From assembly GCA_014843695.1 (NCBI GenBank), contig CM026403.1, positions 9,373,222-9,437,221 on the forward strand: a stretch of 64,000 bases of DNA, written 5' to 3'. Origin of the DNA: Archivesica marissinica (Eukaryota > Mollusca > Bivalvia > Venerida > Vesicomyidae). How positions within the stretch are numbered: the first letter of the stretch is position 1; the number at the start of each line of letters is the position of its first letter. The notes under the pieces were generated by a model, which made no database searches, was not told the origin of the DNA, and saw nothing but the letters and a program-made list of their open reading frames with translations. Both the position numbers and the translations under genes were made by a program. Below are positions 11,413-22,364 of the stretch, piece after piece.

Positions 11413-11812
11413 CGTTCGTTCGTTCGTTCGTTCGTTCGTTCGTTCGTTCGTTCGTTCGTTCGTTCGTTCGTTCGTTCGTTCGTTCGTTCGTTCGTTCGTT
11501 CGTTCGTTCGTTCGTTCGTTCGTTCGTTCGTTCGTTCGTTCGTTCGTTCGTTCGTTCGTTCGTTCGTTCGTTCGTTTTCGTTCGTTCGTTCGTTCGTTCG
11601 TTCGTTCGTTCGTTCGTTCGTTCGTTCGTTCGTTCGGTTCGTTCGGTTCGTTCGTTCGTGTTCGTTCGTTCGTTCGTTCGTTCGTTCGTTCGTTCGGTTC
11701 GTTCGTTCGTTCGTTCGTTCGTTCGTTCGTTCGTTCGTTCGTTCGTTCGTTCGTTCGTTCGTTCGTTCGTTCGTTCGTTCGTTCGTTCGTTCGTTCGTTC
11801 GTTCGTTCGTTC
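11413..11812 (+). repeat. (TTCG)n tetranucleotide array, about 100 units
   Basis: About 400 bp of TTCG/GTTC repeats with a few one-base slips (for example 11575, 11636, 11660). It runs straight into the 3' part of a SINE-A at 11813 and stands where that SINE's tRNA-like head should be. The Arg/Ser/Phe or Thr/Asn/Glu open frames across it are artefacts. Confidence 0.98.
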
Positions 11813-11960
11813 GTGCCCTTAGGCAAGGCATTTAAATTCCACACTGCCTCTTCTCTCTTCTTCATGGTGATGGATTCCATCAGGAATGAGCTCTCGAGAA
11901 TGATTAATATAAGTTGAAAGAACTTGTTTCGCAATCGAGCTCAAATAAATTTGTATAAAC
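11813..11960 (+). mobile_element. SINE-A 3' part, head replaced by (TTCG)n
   Basis: It begins at GTGCCCTTAGGCAAGGCATT and continues with the normal SINE-A body and tail to AAATAAATTTGTATAAAC. No A or B box precedes it. Confidence 0.9.
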
Positions 11961-12052
11961 AGAATAAAATAATTATTTATCTCAGGACATGTCATGATCT
12001 CGACATATCTATGTATGTTATTTTAAGCAGTATAGAGACCAATCTTACCCAC

Positions 12053-12235
12053 ATCGTGTATGTCCCGTACATATATACTCTTTCCCCCAGTAGTACACCC
12101 CACTGTCGTACTTCCACAGGGGTTCGTACCAGTAGAACGTGTCCGGTCTATACGCTAGTAATTGACCGATAAAACTCGAGCCACTGCGCATGTACGAGTT
12201 TATGAGGACGTCATACGGCTCCGTCTCCTCGTGAA
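12053..12235 (-). CDS. Carbohydrate sulfotransferase, 5'-PAPS-binding exon
   Basis: Reverse-strand translation gives HEETEPYDVLINSYMRSG followed by SSFIGQLLAYRPDTFYWYEP and LWKYDSGVYYWGKEYICTGH. The stretch SYMRSGSSF is the 5'-phosphosulfate-binding loop of carbohydrate sulfotransferases, and FYWYEPLW is the strongly conserved block after it. The acceptor is TTTCTTGCAG (12236-12245). The donor is best placed at GTGGGT (12047-12052), because the single T left over joins the GC at the start of the 6637-7364 exon to make a Cys codon. A GTAAGA donor four bases downstream is a better consensus but would break the frame, unless a further exon lies between. This exon is too short to show up as a long ORF. 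Confidence 0.87.
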
Positions 12236-12281
12236 CTGCAAGAAATAGAACAGATGATGAATTACTGAGCTAGATTAGAGG

Positions 12282-12520
12282 CCAGGGATCGCAGGTTCGA
12301 TCCCCCGTCTGACCCTAATAAAATTAACAGTCGTTCAGATGGGATGTTAAACCGAGGTCTCATGTCGGTGCTTTACACCGTGCACGTAAAAGAACCAGAG
12401 GAGAATCTGGAATGGGTCTCTGTCTGTATCGTTGCACTATCCTACACAAATCTAAAATGACTTATCTCTTCAGGAGGCGTCGCTCATATGGGCAACCGGT
12501 AGCGACGATAAATAAACGTA
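12282..12520 (+). mobile_element. SINE-B, slightly 5'-truncated
   Basis: It starts in the tRNA-like head at CCAGGGATCGCAGGTTCGAT (B box). The complete core and hairpin tail follow, ending ATAAATAAACGTA. It sits just upstream (in gene orientation) of the sulfotransferase exon at 12235. Confidence 0.92.
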
Positions 12521-12900
12521 CGAGGCATGCGTATAACTGTTACTTCAAGCGTACGTCACACATGCTGTATTTCCGAGCCAGATCAACCGAGGCAGACTTC
12601 AACATGCTGCTTTAAGTGTACGCGAGATCAAACAAAGATAATCGCATAGTAGTTTCAAAACAGGGAAGACACATTGCCAGAAATCAAGTATGGACTGTAA
12701 GAATGCAAAGCTGTTGACGCAGTCATAAACTTCTGTAATGTTGGGCAATACCGACACATCAGCTGTGGTTTGCATGAATGGTTAATACACCCATATTAAC
12801 CAACTAAGCGTAAAATATCTGTATTTGCATAACATGATTATAGTCAGCTAACCGGTGAGAACAAATGTGTATTTCATTGAAATCCATATCCTTTACATTG
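12521..12900. other. Unassigned intron sequence
   Basis: No recognised element. Confidence 0.4.
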
Positions 12901-13065
12901 GTATGTGTATTGTATTGTATGTGTATTGTATTGTATGTGTATTGTATGTGTATTGTATGTGTATGTGTATTGTATTTGTAATGTATGTGTATTGTAGGTG
13001 CACTATATGTATAGTGTATGTGCATTATATTTATATTATATGTGTATTATATGAATATTGTATGT
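12901..13065 (+). repeat. Degenerate TGTGTATTGTA minisatellite
   Basis: Irregular 6-, 11- and 12-bp units of GTATGTGTATTGTATT, decaying towards the right. Confidence 0.9.
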
Positions 13066-13283
13066 CAATTTTCATTCTGCATACTACTGGTAAACCCAAT
13101 ATATCTAAATTAAACACATGAGTGTAATTTTTGGCGCAAATGTAAATTTAATTTTATTTCCCAATGTATCTGTATCGGTTAGAAGTGTGGGTATTCATCG
13201 ATAAGCATATGTACAAACACGATCGCATGTAAATGATAAGTTTGTTAATCCGTTCCTTAGAAACTGCAAAATCGGGTAATTTG

Positions 13284-14633
13284 TTGTATTGGTGTATATT
13301 GTTGAACATTGTATGCATATTGGTGTATAATGTCGAGCATTGTATGCATATTGGTGTATAATGTCGAGCATTGTAAGCATATTGGTGTATAATGTCGAAC
13401 ATTGTATGCATATTGGTGTATATTGTCGAACATTGTATGCATATTGGTGTATAATGTCGAACATTGTATGCATATTGGTGTATATTGTCGAACATTGTAT
13501 GCATATTGGTGTATAATGTCGAACAGTGTACACATATTGGTGTATATTGTCGAACATTGTATGCATATTGGTGTATAATGTCGAACAGTGTACACATATT
13601 GGTGTATATTGTCGAACATTGTAAGCATATTGGTGTATATTGGCGAACATTGTATGCATATTGGTGTATATTGTCGAGCATTGTAAGAATATTGGTGTAT
13701 ATTGTCGAACAGTGTAAACATATTGTTGTATATTGTCGAACATTGTAAGCATATTGGTGTATGTTGTCGAGCATTGTAAGAATATTGGTGTATAATGTCG
13801 AACAGTGTAAGCATATTGGTGTATATTGTCGAACATTGTATGCATATTGGTGTATATTGTCGAACATTGTATGCATATTGGTGTATAATGTCGAACAGTG
13901 TAAGAATATTGGTGTATAATGTCGAACATTGTAAGCATATTGGTGTATATTGTCGAACATTGTATGCATATTGGTGTATATTGTCTAACATTGTATGCAT
14001 ATTGGTGTATATTGTCGAACATTGTATGCATATTGGTGTATATTGTCGACCATTGTAAGCATATTGGTGTATATTGTCGAACATTGTAAGCATATTGGTG
14101 TATATTGTCGAACAGTGTATGCATATTGGTGTATATTGTCGAACAGTGTATGCATATTGGTGTATATTGTCGAACAGTGTATGCATATTGGTGTATATTG
14201 TCGAACATTGTAAGCATAGTGGTGTATATTGTCGAACATTGTAAGCATATTGGTGTATATTGTCGACCATTGTAAGCATATTGGTGTATATTGTCGAACA
14301 TTGTAAGCATAGTGGTGTATATTGTCGAACATTGTAAGCATATTGGTGTATATTGTCGACCATTGTAAGCATATTGGTGTATATTGTCGAACATTGTATG
14401 CATATTGGTGTATATTGTCGAACATTGTATGCATATTGGTGTATACATATTGGTGTATATTGTCGAACATTGTATGCATATTGGTGTATATTGTCGAACA
14501 TTGTATGCATATTGGTGTATATTGTCGAACATTGTAAGCATATTGGTGTATATTGTCGAACATTGTAAGCATATTGGTGTATATTGTCGAACATTGTATG
14601 CATATTGGTGTATATTGTCGAGCATTGTAAGCT
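13284..14633 (+). repeat. 31-bp minisatellite, about 43 copies
   Basis: The unit is CATTGTATGCATATTGGTGT plus ATATTGTCGAA. Period 31 was checked at several places, with one partial unit near 14443. TATATTG/TATAATG and ATTGTA/AGTGTA variants alternate, more mixed in the left half. Because 31 is not a multiple of 3 and the unit has no stop on the minus strand, it produces artefactual open frames of over 400 codons. Confidence 0.98.
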
Positions 14634-14811
14634 AACGGCAGACTAGAAATGTTATACACTGTTGTTTTAAGATGATGGGGACACCACTAACTCGTCCATG
14701 GGTATATAACATTATTATATTGCAATGGGTTTGGTCACTTACGGATCAAAAATGAAACATCATGACATTGGATTAATATATGCGAACCTATTGCAGCTTC
14801 GTTGCTTTTAA

Positions 14812-15316
14812 AGCGACACTACATCGGTGAAAACGCAAATGTCTGCAGAATGCAATTTGCTATTATATGGTATAATTGTTCCCAAATATTTGCCTCAAAA
14901 ACTGAGCATTTCAACAAATAAACAAACGTCGTATATGCGGTGTGTTGACATAACAAAATAATGTAAATAGGGTCGACATGCATGCGTAATACAAAGCGTT
15001 TATGCTACATATTTACCGTGATATCTCACATGAGTGCCAGTGCATATTTATTTGTAAACTAATCTTACTTACAGTATATCTAAACGAAAGAATCGCGTAT
15101 TTAATATTGACTTTAATGACAACAAACGTCAATGCAGGAGCCTGGATAACCGTTATATGAACTCCTACTTTCACATTTGAAAGTTTGTATACCACAAAAA
15201 CACTGTTAAATTGATTCACTGTTAGTGTTCGATGTATTCAGAAGAATCTGTAGTAGCAATGCATTTATTCGTGATAAAATGCATTTTATTTGGGTTTTTT
15301 GCAATGTAATGTCGCT
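14812..15316. mobile_element. TTAA-flanked MITE, copy 1
   Basis: The ends are TTAA then AGCGACACTACATCG on the left, and (minus strand) TTAA then AGCGACATTACATTG on the right. TTAA lies at 14808-14811 and 15317-15320. Inside, CGTCGTATATGCG and GCATGCGT are shared with the copy at 21696-22298. There is no coding capacity. A TTAA target fits piggyBac or Kolobok, but the AGC terminus is not classical piggyBac. Confidence 0.7.
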
Positions 15317-15320
15317 TTAA

Positions 15321-15455
15321 GTTCTTACAAAATTAGTTCCATCTCATTCGAGACCTCATTCCTGTTGGAATCCATGGCCATGAGGGAGAGAGAAATATGG
15401 ACATAAGAGGCAGAAGGCTTGCATAGGGGCATCATCACCGTTGTTGATGTGAGTT
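15321..15455 (-). mobile_element. SINE-A fragment, degenerate
   Basis: Reverse-complement SINE-A tail and body: TCGAGACCTCATTCCTGTTG, GGCCATGAGGGAGAGAGA. It abuts the right TTAA of the MITE. Confidence 0.75.
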
Positions 15456-15586
15456 TCGAATTCGCAACCGATCTGTTACAAAGCTGGCATATCGTATCCA
15501 TGTTACCAATCAGTACATTCAAGAGTTGTCAGCGGCAATACGCGAAAGTGCAGCGTTATCCTCAACGATATATTTAGTATATGACC

Positions 15587-15785
15587 TAACCCGGGTTCGA
15601 TCCTCGGACAGGGAAGTATGTGAGATGGTACGATGGTCGCCAGATCGGACAGGTGGGTTTTCTCCGGGTACTCCGGTTTCCTCCCACATGAATGACCACA
15701 TATACGCTTTCATCCGAGCCAACGAGAGTGATTAATATAAGTTGTTAAAACTTGCTTCGCAATCATTGTAAAATAAATAAAATTT
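15587..15785 (+). mobile_element. SINE-C, 5'-truncated
   Basis: CCGGGTTCGATCCTCGGACA (B box) leads into GTCGCCAGATCGGACAGGTG, the CTCCGGTTTCCTCCCACA core and the GATTAATATAAGTTGTTAAA tail. Confidence 0.9.
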
Positions 15786-15997
15786 ATAATAGTATATGAC
15801 CAGCATTTATCTGTTGAAATCATAAGACATTTAGAAATGCCTTTGCAAACTTCTACATACTATTATTACAGTACTCTGTATCTTCAGTCCTTTCTCTATC
15901 GTAATTATGTAGGATGTTCTCGTGATTTATGTTCGTTCTCCGTAAATTCTGTTTGCTTATTTACCAAATAACATGATTGCCAAGTATTCAACTATTC

Positions 15998-16115
15998 TTC
16001 TTGGGGAGGGCAGTTTACTAATGTTAGAATTTGTTGCCCAACCAATTTTGCTTTGTCTTTGCTTTGTCATGATTATGTATGTAATGTAAATGTCAAATAG
16101 TAAATAAAATATTAC
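15998..16115 (+). repeat. Dispersed repeat G, probable LINE 3' end
   Basis: CTTGGGGAGGGCA, CTAATGTT and TTGTTGCCCAACC are shared with 52821-53010, and both end in an AT-rich tail with AATAAA-like motifs. This looks like the 3' UTR of a LINE not otherwise present here. Confidence 0.55.
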
Positions 16116-16190
16116 TAAACTAAAAATCATGGCGAACATCTTCGTGTCACTGATATCTAAGAATTTAGACGTAATAGCATTATAGCATAC

Positions 16191-16307
16191 CGGATGTTGG
16201 TGCAGGATGTACTACATTACGTGGCTCGTTCACTGCGTTGGCTGCTTTCTCTTGTGTTTTCTCCACCACGGTGATTCTGCTGTCATGGTTACCGTATAAA
16301 TATGAAT
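16191..16307 (-). CDS. Carbohydrate sulfotransferase, stem-region exon
   Basis: A short exon lies between an excellent acceptor (pyrimidine-rich tract ending TTACAG at 16308-16313) and a GTATGC donor at 16185-16190. It reads SYLYGNHDSRITVVEKTQEK, then AANAVNEPRNVVHPAPTS. It ends with a single G, which joins the TT at the start of the 12053-12235 exon to make Val. The polar, Pro-rich peptide without hydrophobic segment fits the luminal stem between membrane anchor and catalytic domain. The upstream exon with the signal anchor was not found. The phase match and position support it, but there is no motif, so this is inference. Confidence 0.6.
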
Positions 16308-16313
16308 CTGTAA

Positions 16314-17330
16314 CAATTGGGAGACAACTCTAATTTTCTATTACCTCCCTTGGCAGATAACGTCAGATTTATTCCAAAATGTTGTTCCCTAACCAGATGT
16401 TGCGGTATGATAAATGTGATTTTATCAAAAACGTGTTAATTAATTGAAAACATTGTTTTACAAATAAGTATCCATTGCAGATACTACACGAGATCTGTCG
16501 ATATATAGTATTTTAATAATCATAAGAAGTGAGGGCAAAGGAAACAACGATACAAACAGAGGAAAATACTTAATATGACCTATCTACATTTATGGAGTAT
16601 TCAGTGGCAGTAACTGGCCGATGGCTTTCATTAACATGCTATCCATTTAGATTAGGCCATGATATATGAAGTGTGTTTACATACTTAATTATTTATACTG
16701 TCGTATGTGTTAATAGTTCAAATGAATGTATTTTCTCACTTTCTCTACTTCCCAATTCTGAATATCTAAATATTACCAATAGATAAATATGAAATAACTA
16801 ACATCAATATGCTCACATTATTTAAATAAATATCTTTTCTCAAATGCCCAAACTGGCAACGAATATCGATTTTGGTATTCGAATATTCGAACGGTAATCT
16901 TCCTGTAAGGTCGTGCAAATATGACAACGACTCATTCAGTTATTGTTATCGGCCACTGTACATTCATGGGCGTTTTCACAAATGAAACCATTGTCACTTG
17001 AACTGCTTTCCATTGAAAGGTGTTTGTTTTTCAAATAAGTATTCAAATTGATGTTGTACCCGAATATAATATGTTAAATCCAATGTGCATAGGTAACACC
17101 TAGCAGTTTTCTTATTCTCAGAGCAATTGAAGTCTTTCCAAACGTGTGACTGGGTGGGAGGAATGTTTGAGGACAATAGTTTTTTATTATTTAAGTTTAT
17201 TATTCCTACAAATAATAATAATAATAAATGAGAGAACTCATTAGAACAGGTAAGTCAATCTACAATGAGGCCCTCAACAAATTAAAACATGACATACTAC
17301 AATGAAACATGTAAACAATGATCAATGATA
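16314..17330. other. Unassigned sequence
   Basis: AT-rich, with no recognised exon or element. A short AATAAT run lies at 17208-17226. Confidence 0.4.
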
Positions 17331-19545
17331 CATATAGCGCAGTGGAAGTGGATAGTGGAAGTCGTGATAGCGTAGTGGAAGTGGATAGTGGAAGTCGTGA
17401 TAGCCCAGTGGAAGTGGATAGTGGAAGTCGTGAGAGCGCAGTGGAAGTGGATAGTGGAATTCGTGATATCCCAGTGGAAGTGGATAGTGGAAGTCGTGAT
17501 AGCGCAGTGGAAGTGGATAGTGGAAGTCGTGATAGCGTAGTGGAAGTGGATAGTGGAAGTCGTGATAGCGCAGTGGAAGTGGATAGTGGAAGTCGTGATA
17601 GCGCAGTGGAAGTGGATAGTGGAAGTCGTGATAGCGCAGTGGAAGTGGATAGTGGAAGTCGTGATAGCGCAGTGGAAGTGGATAGTGGAATTCGTGATAG
17701 CCCAGTGGAAGTGGATAGTGGAAGTCGTGATAGCGCAGTGGAAGTGGATAGTGGAAGTCGTGATAGCGTAGTGGAAGTGGATAGTGGAAGTCGTGATAGC
17801 GCAGTGGAAGTGGATAGTGGAAGTCGTGATAGCGCAGTGGAAGTGGATAGTGGAAGTCGTGATAGCGCAGTGGAAGTGGATAGTGGAAGTCGTGATAGCG
17901 CAGTGGAAGTGGATAGTGGAAGTCGTGATAGCGCAGTGGAAGTGGATAGTGGAAGTCGTGATAGCGCAGTGGAAGTGGATAGTGGAAGTCGTGATAGCGC
18001 AGTGGAAGTGGATAGTGGAAGTCGTGATAGCGCAGTGGATAGTGGAAGTCGTGATAGCGCAGTGGAAGTGGATAGTGGAAGTCGTGATAGCGCAGTGGAA
18101 GTGGATAGTGGAAGTCGTGATAGCGCAGTGGAAGTGGATAGTGGAAGTCGTGATAGCGCAGTGGATTAGTGGAAGTCGTGATAGCGCAGTGGAAGTGGAT
18201 AGTGGAAGTCGTGATAGCGCAGTGGAAGTGGATAGTGGAAGTCGTGATAGCGCAGTGGAAGTGGATAGTGGAAGTCGTGATAGCGTAGTGGAAGTGGATA
18301 GTGGAAGTCGTGATAGCCCAGTGGAAGTGGATAGTGGAAGTCGTGAGAGCGCAGTGTAAGTGGATAGTGGAATTCGTGATATCCCAGTGGAAGTGGATAG
18401 TGGAAGTCGTGATAGCGGTGTGGAAGTGGATAGTGGAAGTCGTGATAGCGCAGTGGAAGTGGATAGTGGAATTCGTGATAGCCCAGTGGAAGTGGATAGT
18501 GCAAGTCGTGATAGCGCAGTGGAAGTGGATAGTGGAATTCGCGATAGCCCAGTGGAAGTGGATAGTGGAAGTCGTGATAGCGCAGTGGAAGTGGATAGTG
18601 GAAGTCGTGATAGCGTAGTGGAAGTGGATAGTGGAAGTCGTGATAGCGCAGTGGAAGTGGATAGTGGAAGTCGTGATAGCGCAGTGGAAGTGGATAGTGG
18701 AAGTCGTGATAGCGCAGTGGAAGTGGATAGTGGAAGTCGTGATAGCGCAGTGGAAGTGGATAGTGGAAGTCGTGATAGCGAGTGGAAGTGGATAGTGGAA
18801 GTCGTGATAGCGCAGTGGAAGTGGATAGTGGAAGTCGTGATAGCGCAGTGGAAGTGGATAGTGGAAGTCGTGATAGCGCAGTGGAAGTGGATAGTGGAAG
18901 TCGTGATAGCGCAGTGGAAGTGGATAGTGGAAGTCGTGATAGCGCAGTGGAAGTGGATAGTGGAAGTCGTGATAGCGCAGTGGAAGTGGTAGTGGAAGTC
19001 GTGATAGCGCAGTGGAAGTGGATAGTGGAAGTCGTGATAGCGCAGTGGAAGTGGGTAGTGGAAGTCGTGATAGCGCAGTGGAAGTGGATAGTGGAAGTCG
19101 TGATAGCGCAGTGGAAGTGGATAGTGGAAGTCGTGATAGCGCAGTGGACGTGGATAGTGGAAGTCGTGATAGCGCAGTGGATAGTGGAATTCGTGATAGC
19201 GCAGTGGAAGTGGGTAGTGGAAGTCGTGATAGCGCAGTGGAAGTGGATAGTGGAAGTCGTGATAGCGCAGTGGAAGTGGATAGTGGAATTCGTGATAGCT
19301 CAGTGGAAGTGGGTAGTGGAAGTCGTGATAGCCAGTGGAAGTGGAGAGTGGAAGTCGTGATAGCGCAGTGGAAGTGGATAGTGGAATATATAGCAGTGGA
19401 AGTGGATAGTGGAATTCGTGATAGCCCAGTGGAAGTGGGTAGTGGAAGTCGCGATAGGGCAGTGGAAGTGGATAGTGGAAGTCGTGATAGCGCAGTGGAA
19501 GTGGATAGTGGAAATCGTGATAGCGCAGTGGAAGTGGATAGTGGA
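17331..19545 (+). repeat. 33-bp satellite derived from the SINE-A 5' end, about 67 copies
   Basis: The unit is AGTGGAAGTGGATAGTGGAA plus GTCGTGATAGCGC. The 25 bases at 17487-17511 are identical to 47475-47499, the 5' end of a full-length SINE-A, including the A box TAGCGCAGTGG. Variants AGCGTAG, AGCCCAG and GGAATTC recur in a patterned way. A few units are shortened (for example near 18040 and 19180). Because 33 is a multiple of 3, both strands stay open in several frames. Confidence 0.97.
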
Positions 19546-21604
19546 TAGTGGATAGTGGGATAGTGGGATAGTGGGATAGTGGGATAGTGGAATAATGGAA
19601 TAGTGGAATAGTGGAATAGTGGATAGTGGAATAGTGGATAGTGGAATAGTGGATAGTGGATATATAGGTAGAGGATAGTGGATAGTGGATATATAGGTAG
19701 AGGATAGTGGATAGTGGATATATAGGTAGTGGATAGTGGATAGTGGATAGTGGAATATATAGGCAGTGGATAGTGGATATATAGGTAGAGGATAGTGGAT
19801 AGTGGATATATAGGTAGTCGATAGTGGATAGTGGGATAGTGGATAGTGGATAGTGGAATAGTGGAATAGTGGATAGTGGATAGTGGATAGTGGATAGTGG
19901 ATAGTGGGATAGTGGGATAGTGGATAGTGGATAGTGGATATATAGGTAGAGGGTAGAGGATAGTGGATAGTGGATAGTGGGATAGTGGATATATAGGTAG
20001 AGGATATATAGGTAGTGGATAGTGGATATATAGGTAGAGGATATATAGGTAGTGGATAGTGGATAGTGGAATAGTGGAATAGTGGGATAGTGGATAGTGG
20101 ATAGTGGATAGTGGGTAGTGGGATAGTGGGATAGTGGATAGTGGATAGTGGATAGTGGATAGTGGGTAGTGCGTAGTGGGTAGTGGATAGTGGGATAGTG
20201 GATAGTGGGTAGTGGGATAGTGGAATAGTGGATAGTGGATAGTGGATAGGTGATAGTGGATAGTGGAATAGTGGATAGTGGATAGTGGATATATAGGTAG
20301 AGGATAGTGGATAGTGGATATATAGGTAGAGGATAGTGGATAGTGGATATATAGGTAGTGGATAGTGGAATATATAGGCAGTGGATAGTGGATAGTGGAT
20401 ATATAGGTAGAGGATAGTGGATAGTGGATATATAGGTAGTGGATAGTGGATAGTGGGATAGTGGATAGTGGAATAGTGGATAGTGGATAGTGGATAGTGG
20501 GATAGTGGATAGTGGATATATAGGTAGAGGGTAGAGGATAGTGGATAGTGGATAGTGGATATATAGGTAGAGGGTAGAGGATAGTGGATAGTGGATAGTG
20601 GATATATAGGTAGAGGATATATAGGTAGTGGATAGTGGATATATAGGTAGAGGATATATAGGTAGTGGATAGTGGATAGTGGAATAGTGGAATAGTGGGA
20701 TAGTGGATAGTGGATAGTGGGTAGTGGGATAGTGGGATAGTGGATAGTGGATAGTGGGTAGTGGGTAGTGGATAGTGGGATAGTGGATAGTGGGTAGTGG
20801 AATAGTGGGATAGTGGGATAGTGGGATAGTGGATAGTGGATGGATAGTGAGATAGTGGGATAGTGGGATAGTGGATAGTGGATAGTGGAATAGTGGAATA
20901 GTGGGATAGTGGATAGTGGATAGTGGGTAGTGGATAGTGGATAGTGGATAGTGGGATAGTGGTATGGGATAGTGGGATAGTGGATAGTGGATAGTGGGTA
21001 GTGGATAGTGGATAGTGGATATATAGGTAGAGGATAGTGGATAGTGGATAGTGGATAGTGGATAGTGGATATATAGGTAGAGGATAGTGGATAGTGGATA
21101 GTGGAATAGTGGATAGTGGATAGTTGATAGTGGATAGTGGATAGTGGATATATAGGTAGAGGATAGTGGATAGTGGATAGTGGATAGTGTATAGTGGATA
21201 GTGGATAGTGGATATATAGGTAGAGGATAGTGGATAGTGGATTGGATAGTGGAATAGTGGGATAGTGGGATAGTGGATAGTGGATAGTGGGATAGTGGGA
21301 TAGTGGGATAGTGGGATAGTGGATAGTGGGATAGTGGATAGTGGGATAGTGGATAGTGGGATAGTGGATAGTGGGATAGTGGATAGTGGATAGTGGATAG
21401 TGGATAGTGGATAGTGGATAGTGGGATAGTGGATAGTGGATAGTGGTAGTGGGATAGTGGATAGTGGAATAGTGGGATAGTGGGATAGTGGATAGTGGAT
21501 AGTGGATAGTGGGATAGTGGATAGTGGATAGTGGGATAGTGGATAGTGGATAGTGGGATAGTGGATAGTGGATAGTGGGAAGAGGATAGTGGATAGTGGA
21601 TTTA
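19546..21604 (+). repeat. Degenerate 7-8 bp (GGATAGT)n array with TATATAGGTAG interludes
   Basis: Continues without a break from the 33-bp array. Units are GGATAGT and GGGATAGT with GGAATAGT variants, plus recurrent blocks GGATATATAGGTAGAGGATA. GGATAGT is itself part of the 33-bp unit, so this is probably a secondary expansion from it. The 1442-codon minus-strand frame across both arrays is not a gene. Confidence 0.97.
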
Positions 21605-21695
21605 TGAAGTGGAGACAAGACATAATTATGTATAAAATCATCATTAACATTGTTTATAGAACAAAGGATCAATTTTGACATTTCAGACACTTTAA

Positions 21696-22298
21696 AGCAG
21701 CATTACATCGTAATAAAGGATGTTTTGGGTAAAATATAAATACTAATGTGTGTGTGTTTACAAAAATCGAAATAGTCGCTCAGAAACGATAACATTCCAA
21801 TAAATATAAACCGTCGTATACGCGAATTTGTTTATCAACACACGAAATGTAAACACGCACAGCGCGCATGCGTGAAACAACAGAGGATGTAGAAAACAAC
21901 GTATATATATTGAACATGACAGACTATCTATTTACCTTCCTCTAATGTCGAACCCCTCGCGGGGATGTAGACATGTCCCTAAAAGACTTAGATAACAGAG
22001 GTAGGAATCAACATATTAAGTAATTTAATTAAAAAAGACAACGTGGGACAAATGGGGACGATGCATTCCGAATGTAAACAAGTGCGGACGATGCGTTCCG
22101 GTTGTAAACAAATACGTGTCCGATCGACTCGGAATGTCCTACTTTCGGTTTCGAGTTTGTTTTATCGCAAAAAAACACTGTTTACCAATTGAACATAAGT
22201 ATACAAAGTATAATGTTAGAATGTGTAGCAGCATTGCTACCCATACGTAAAATTTGAATTGTTCAAATAACTTTTATTTCATACGATGTAATGCTGCT
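21696..22298. mobile_element. TTAA-flanked MITE, copy 2
   Basis: The left end is TTAA then AGCAGCATTACATCGT; the right end, on the minus strand, is TTAA then AGCAGCATTACATCGT, a perfect match over this length. TTAA lies at 21692-21695 and 22299-22302. Internal GTCGTATACGCG and GCGCATGCGTGAAA correspond to copy 1. A short internal duplication (GGACGATGCRTTCCG) lies at 22056-22100. There is no ORF. Confidence 0.78.
21937..22012 (-). mobile_element. SINE-D 3' fragment inside the TTAA MITE
   Basis: TCTAATGTCGAACCCCTCGC and GGGGAT match the tail of SINE-D at 55030-55060. Confidence 0.55.
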
Positions 22299-22364
22299 TT
22301 AAGTAACATGTACTGTGTTAAGCAAAGACATGATATAGCTAAGATTAGCATCACACCAGTTGAA

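Noticed and set aside
11356..11934. Thr-Asn-Glu-Arg or Ser-Phe-Val-Arg repeat proteins
   Set aside because: Pure translation of (TTCG)n on both strands.
13195..14625. Overlapping 448- and 476-codon minus-strand frames
   Set aside because: Product of the 31-bp minisatellite, whose minus strand is stop-free in all three frames.
17322..21650. A 1442-codon minus-strand open frame
   Set aside because: It lies wholly in the 33-bp and 7-bp arrays. Neither unit has a stop in the frames used, so an endless frame is expected. No start context, splice site or domain.
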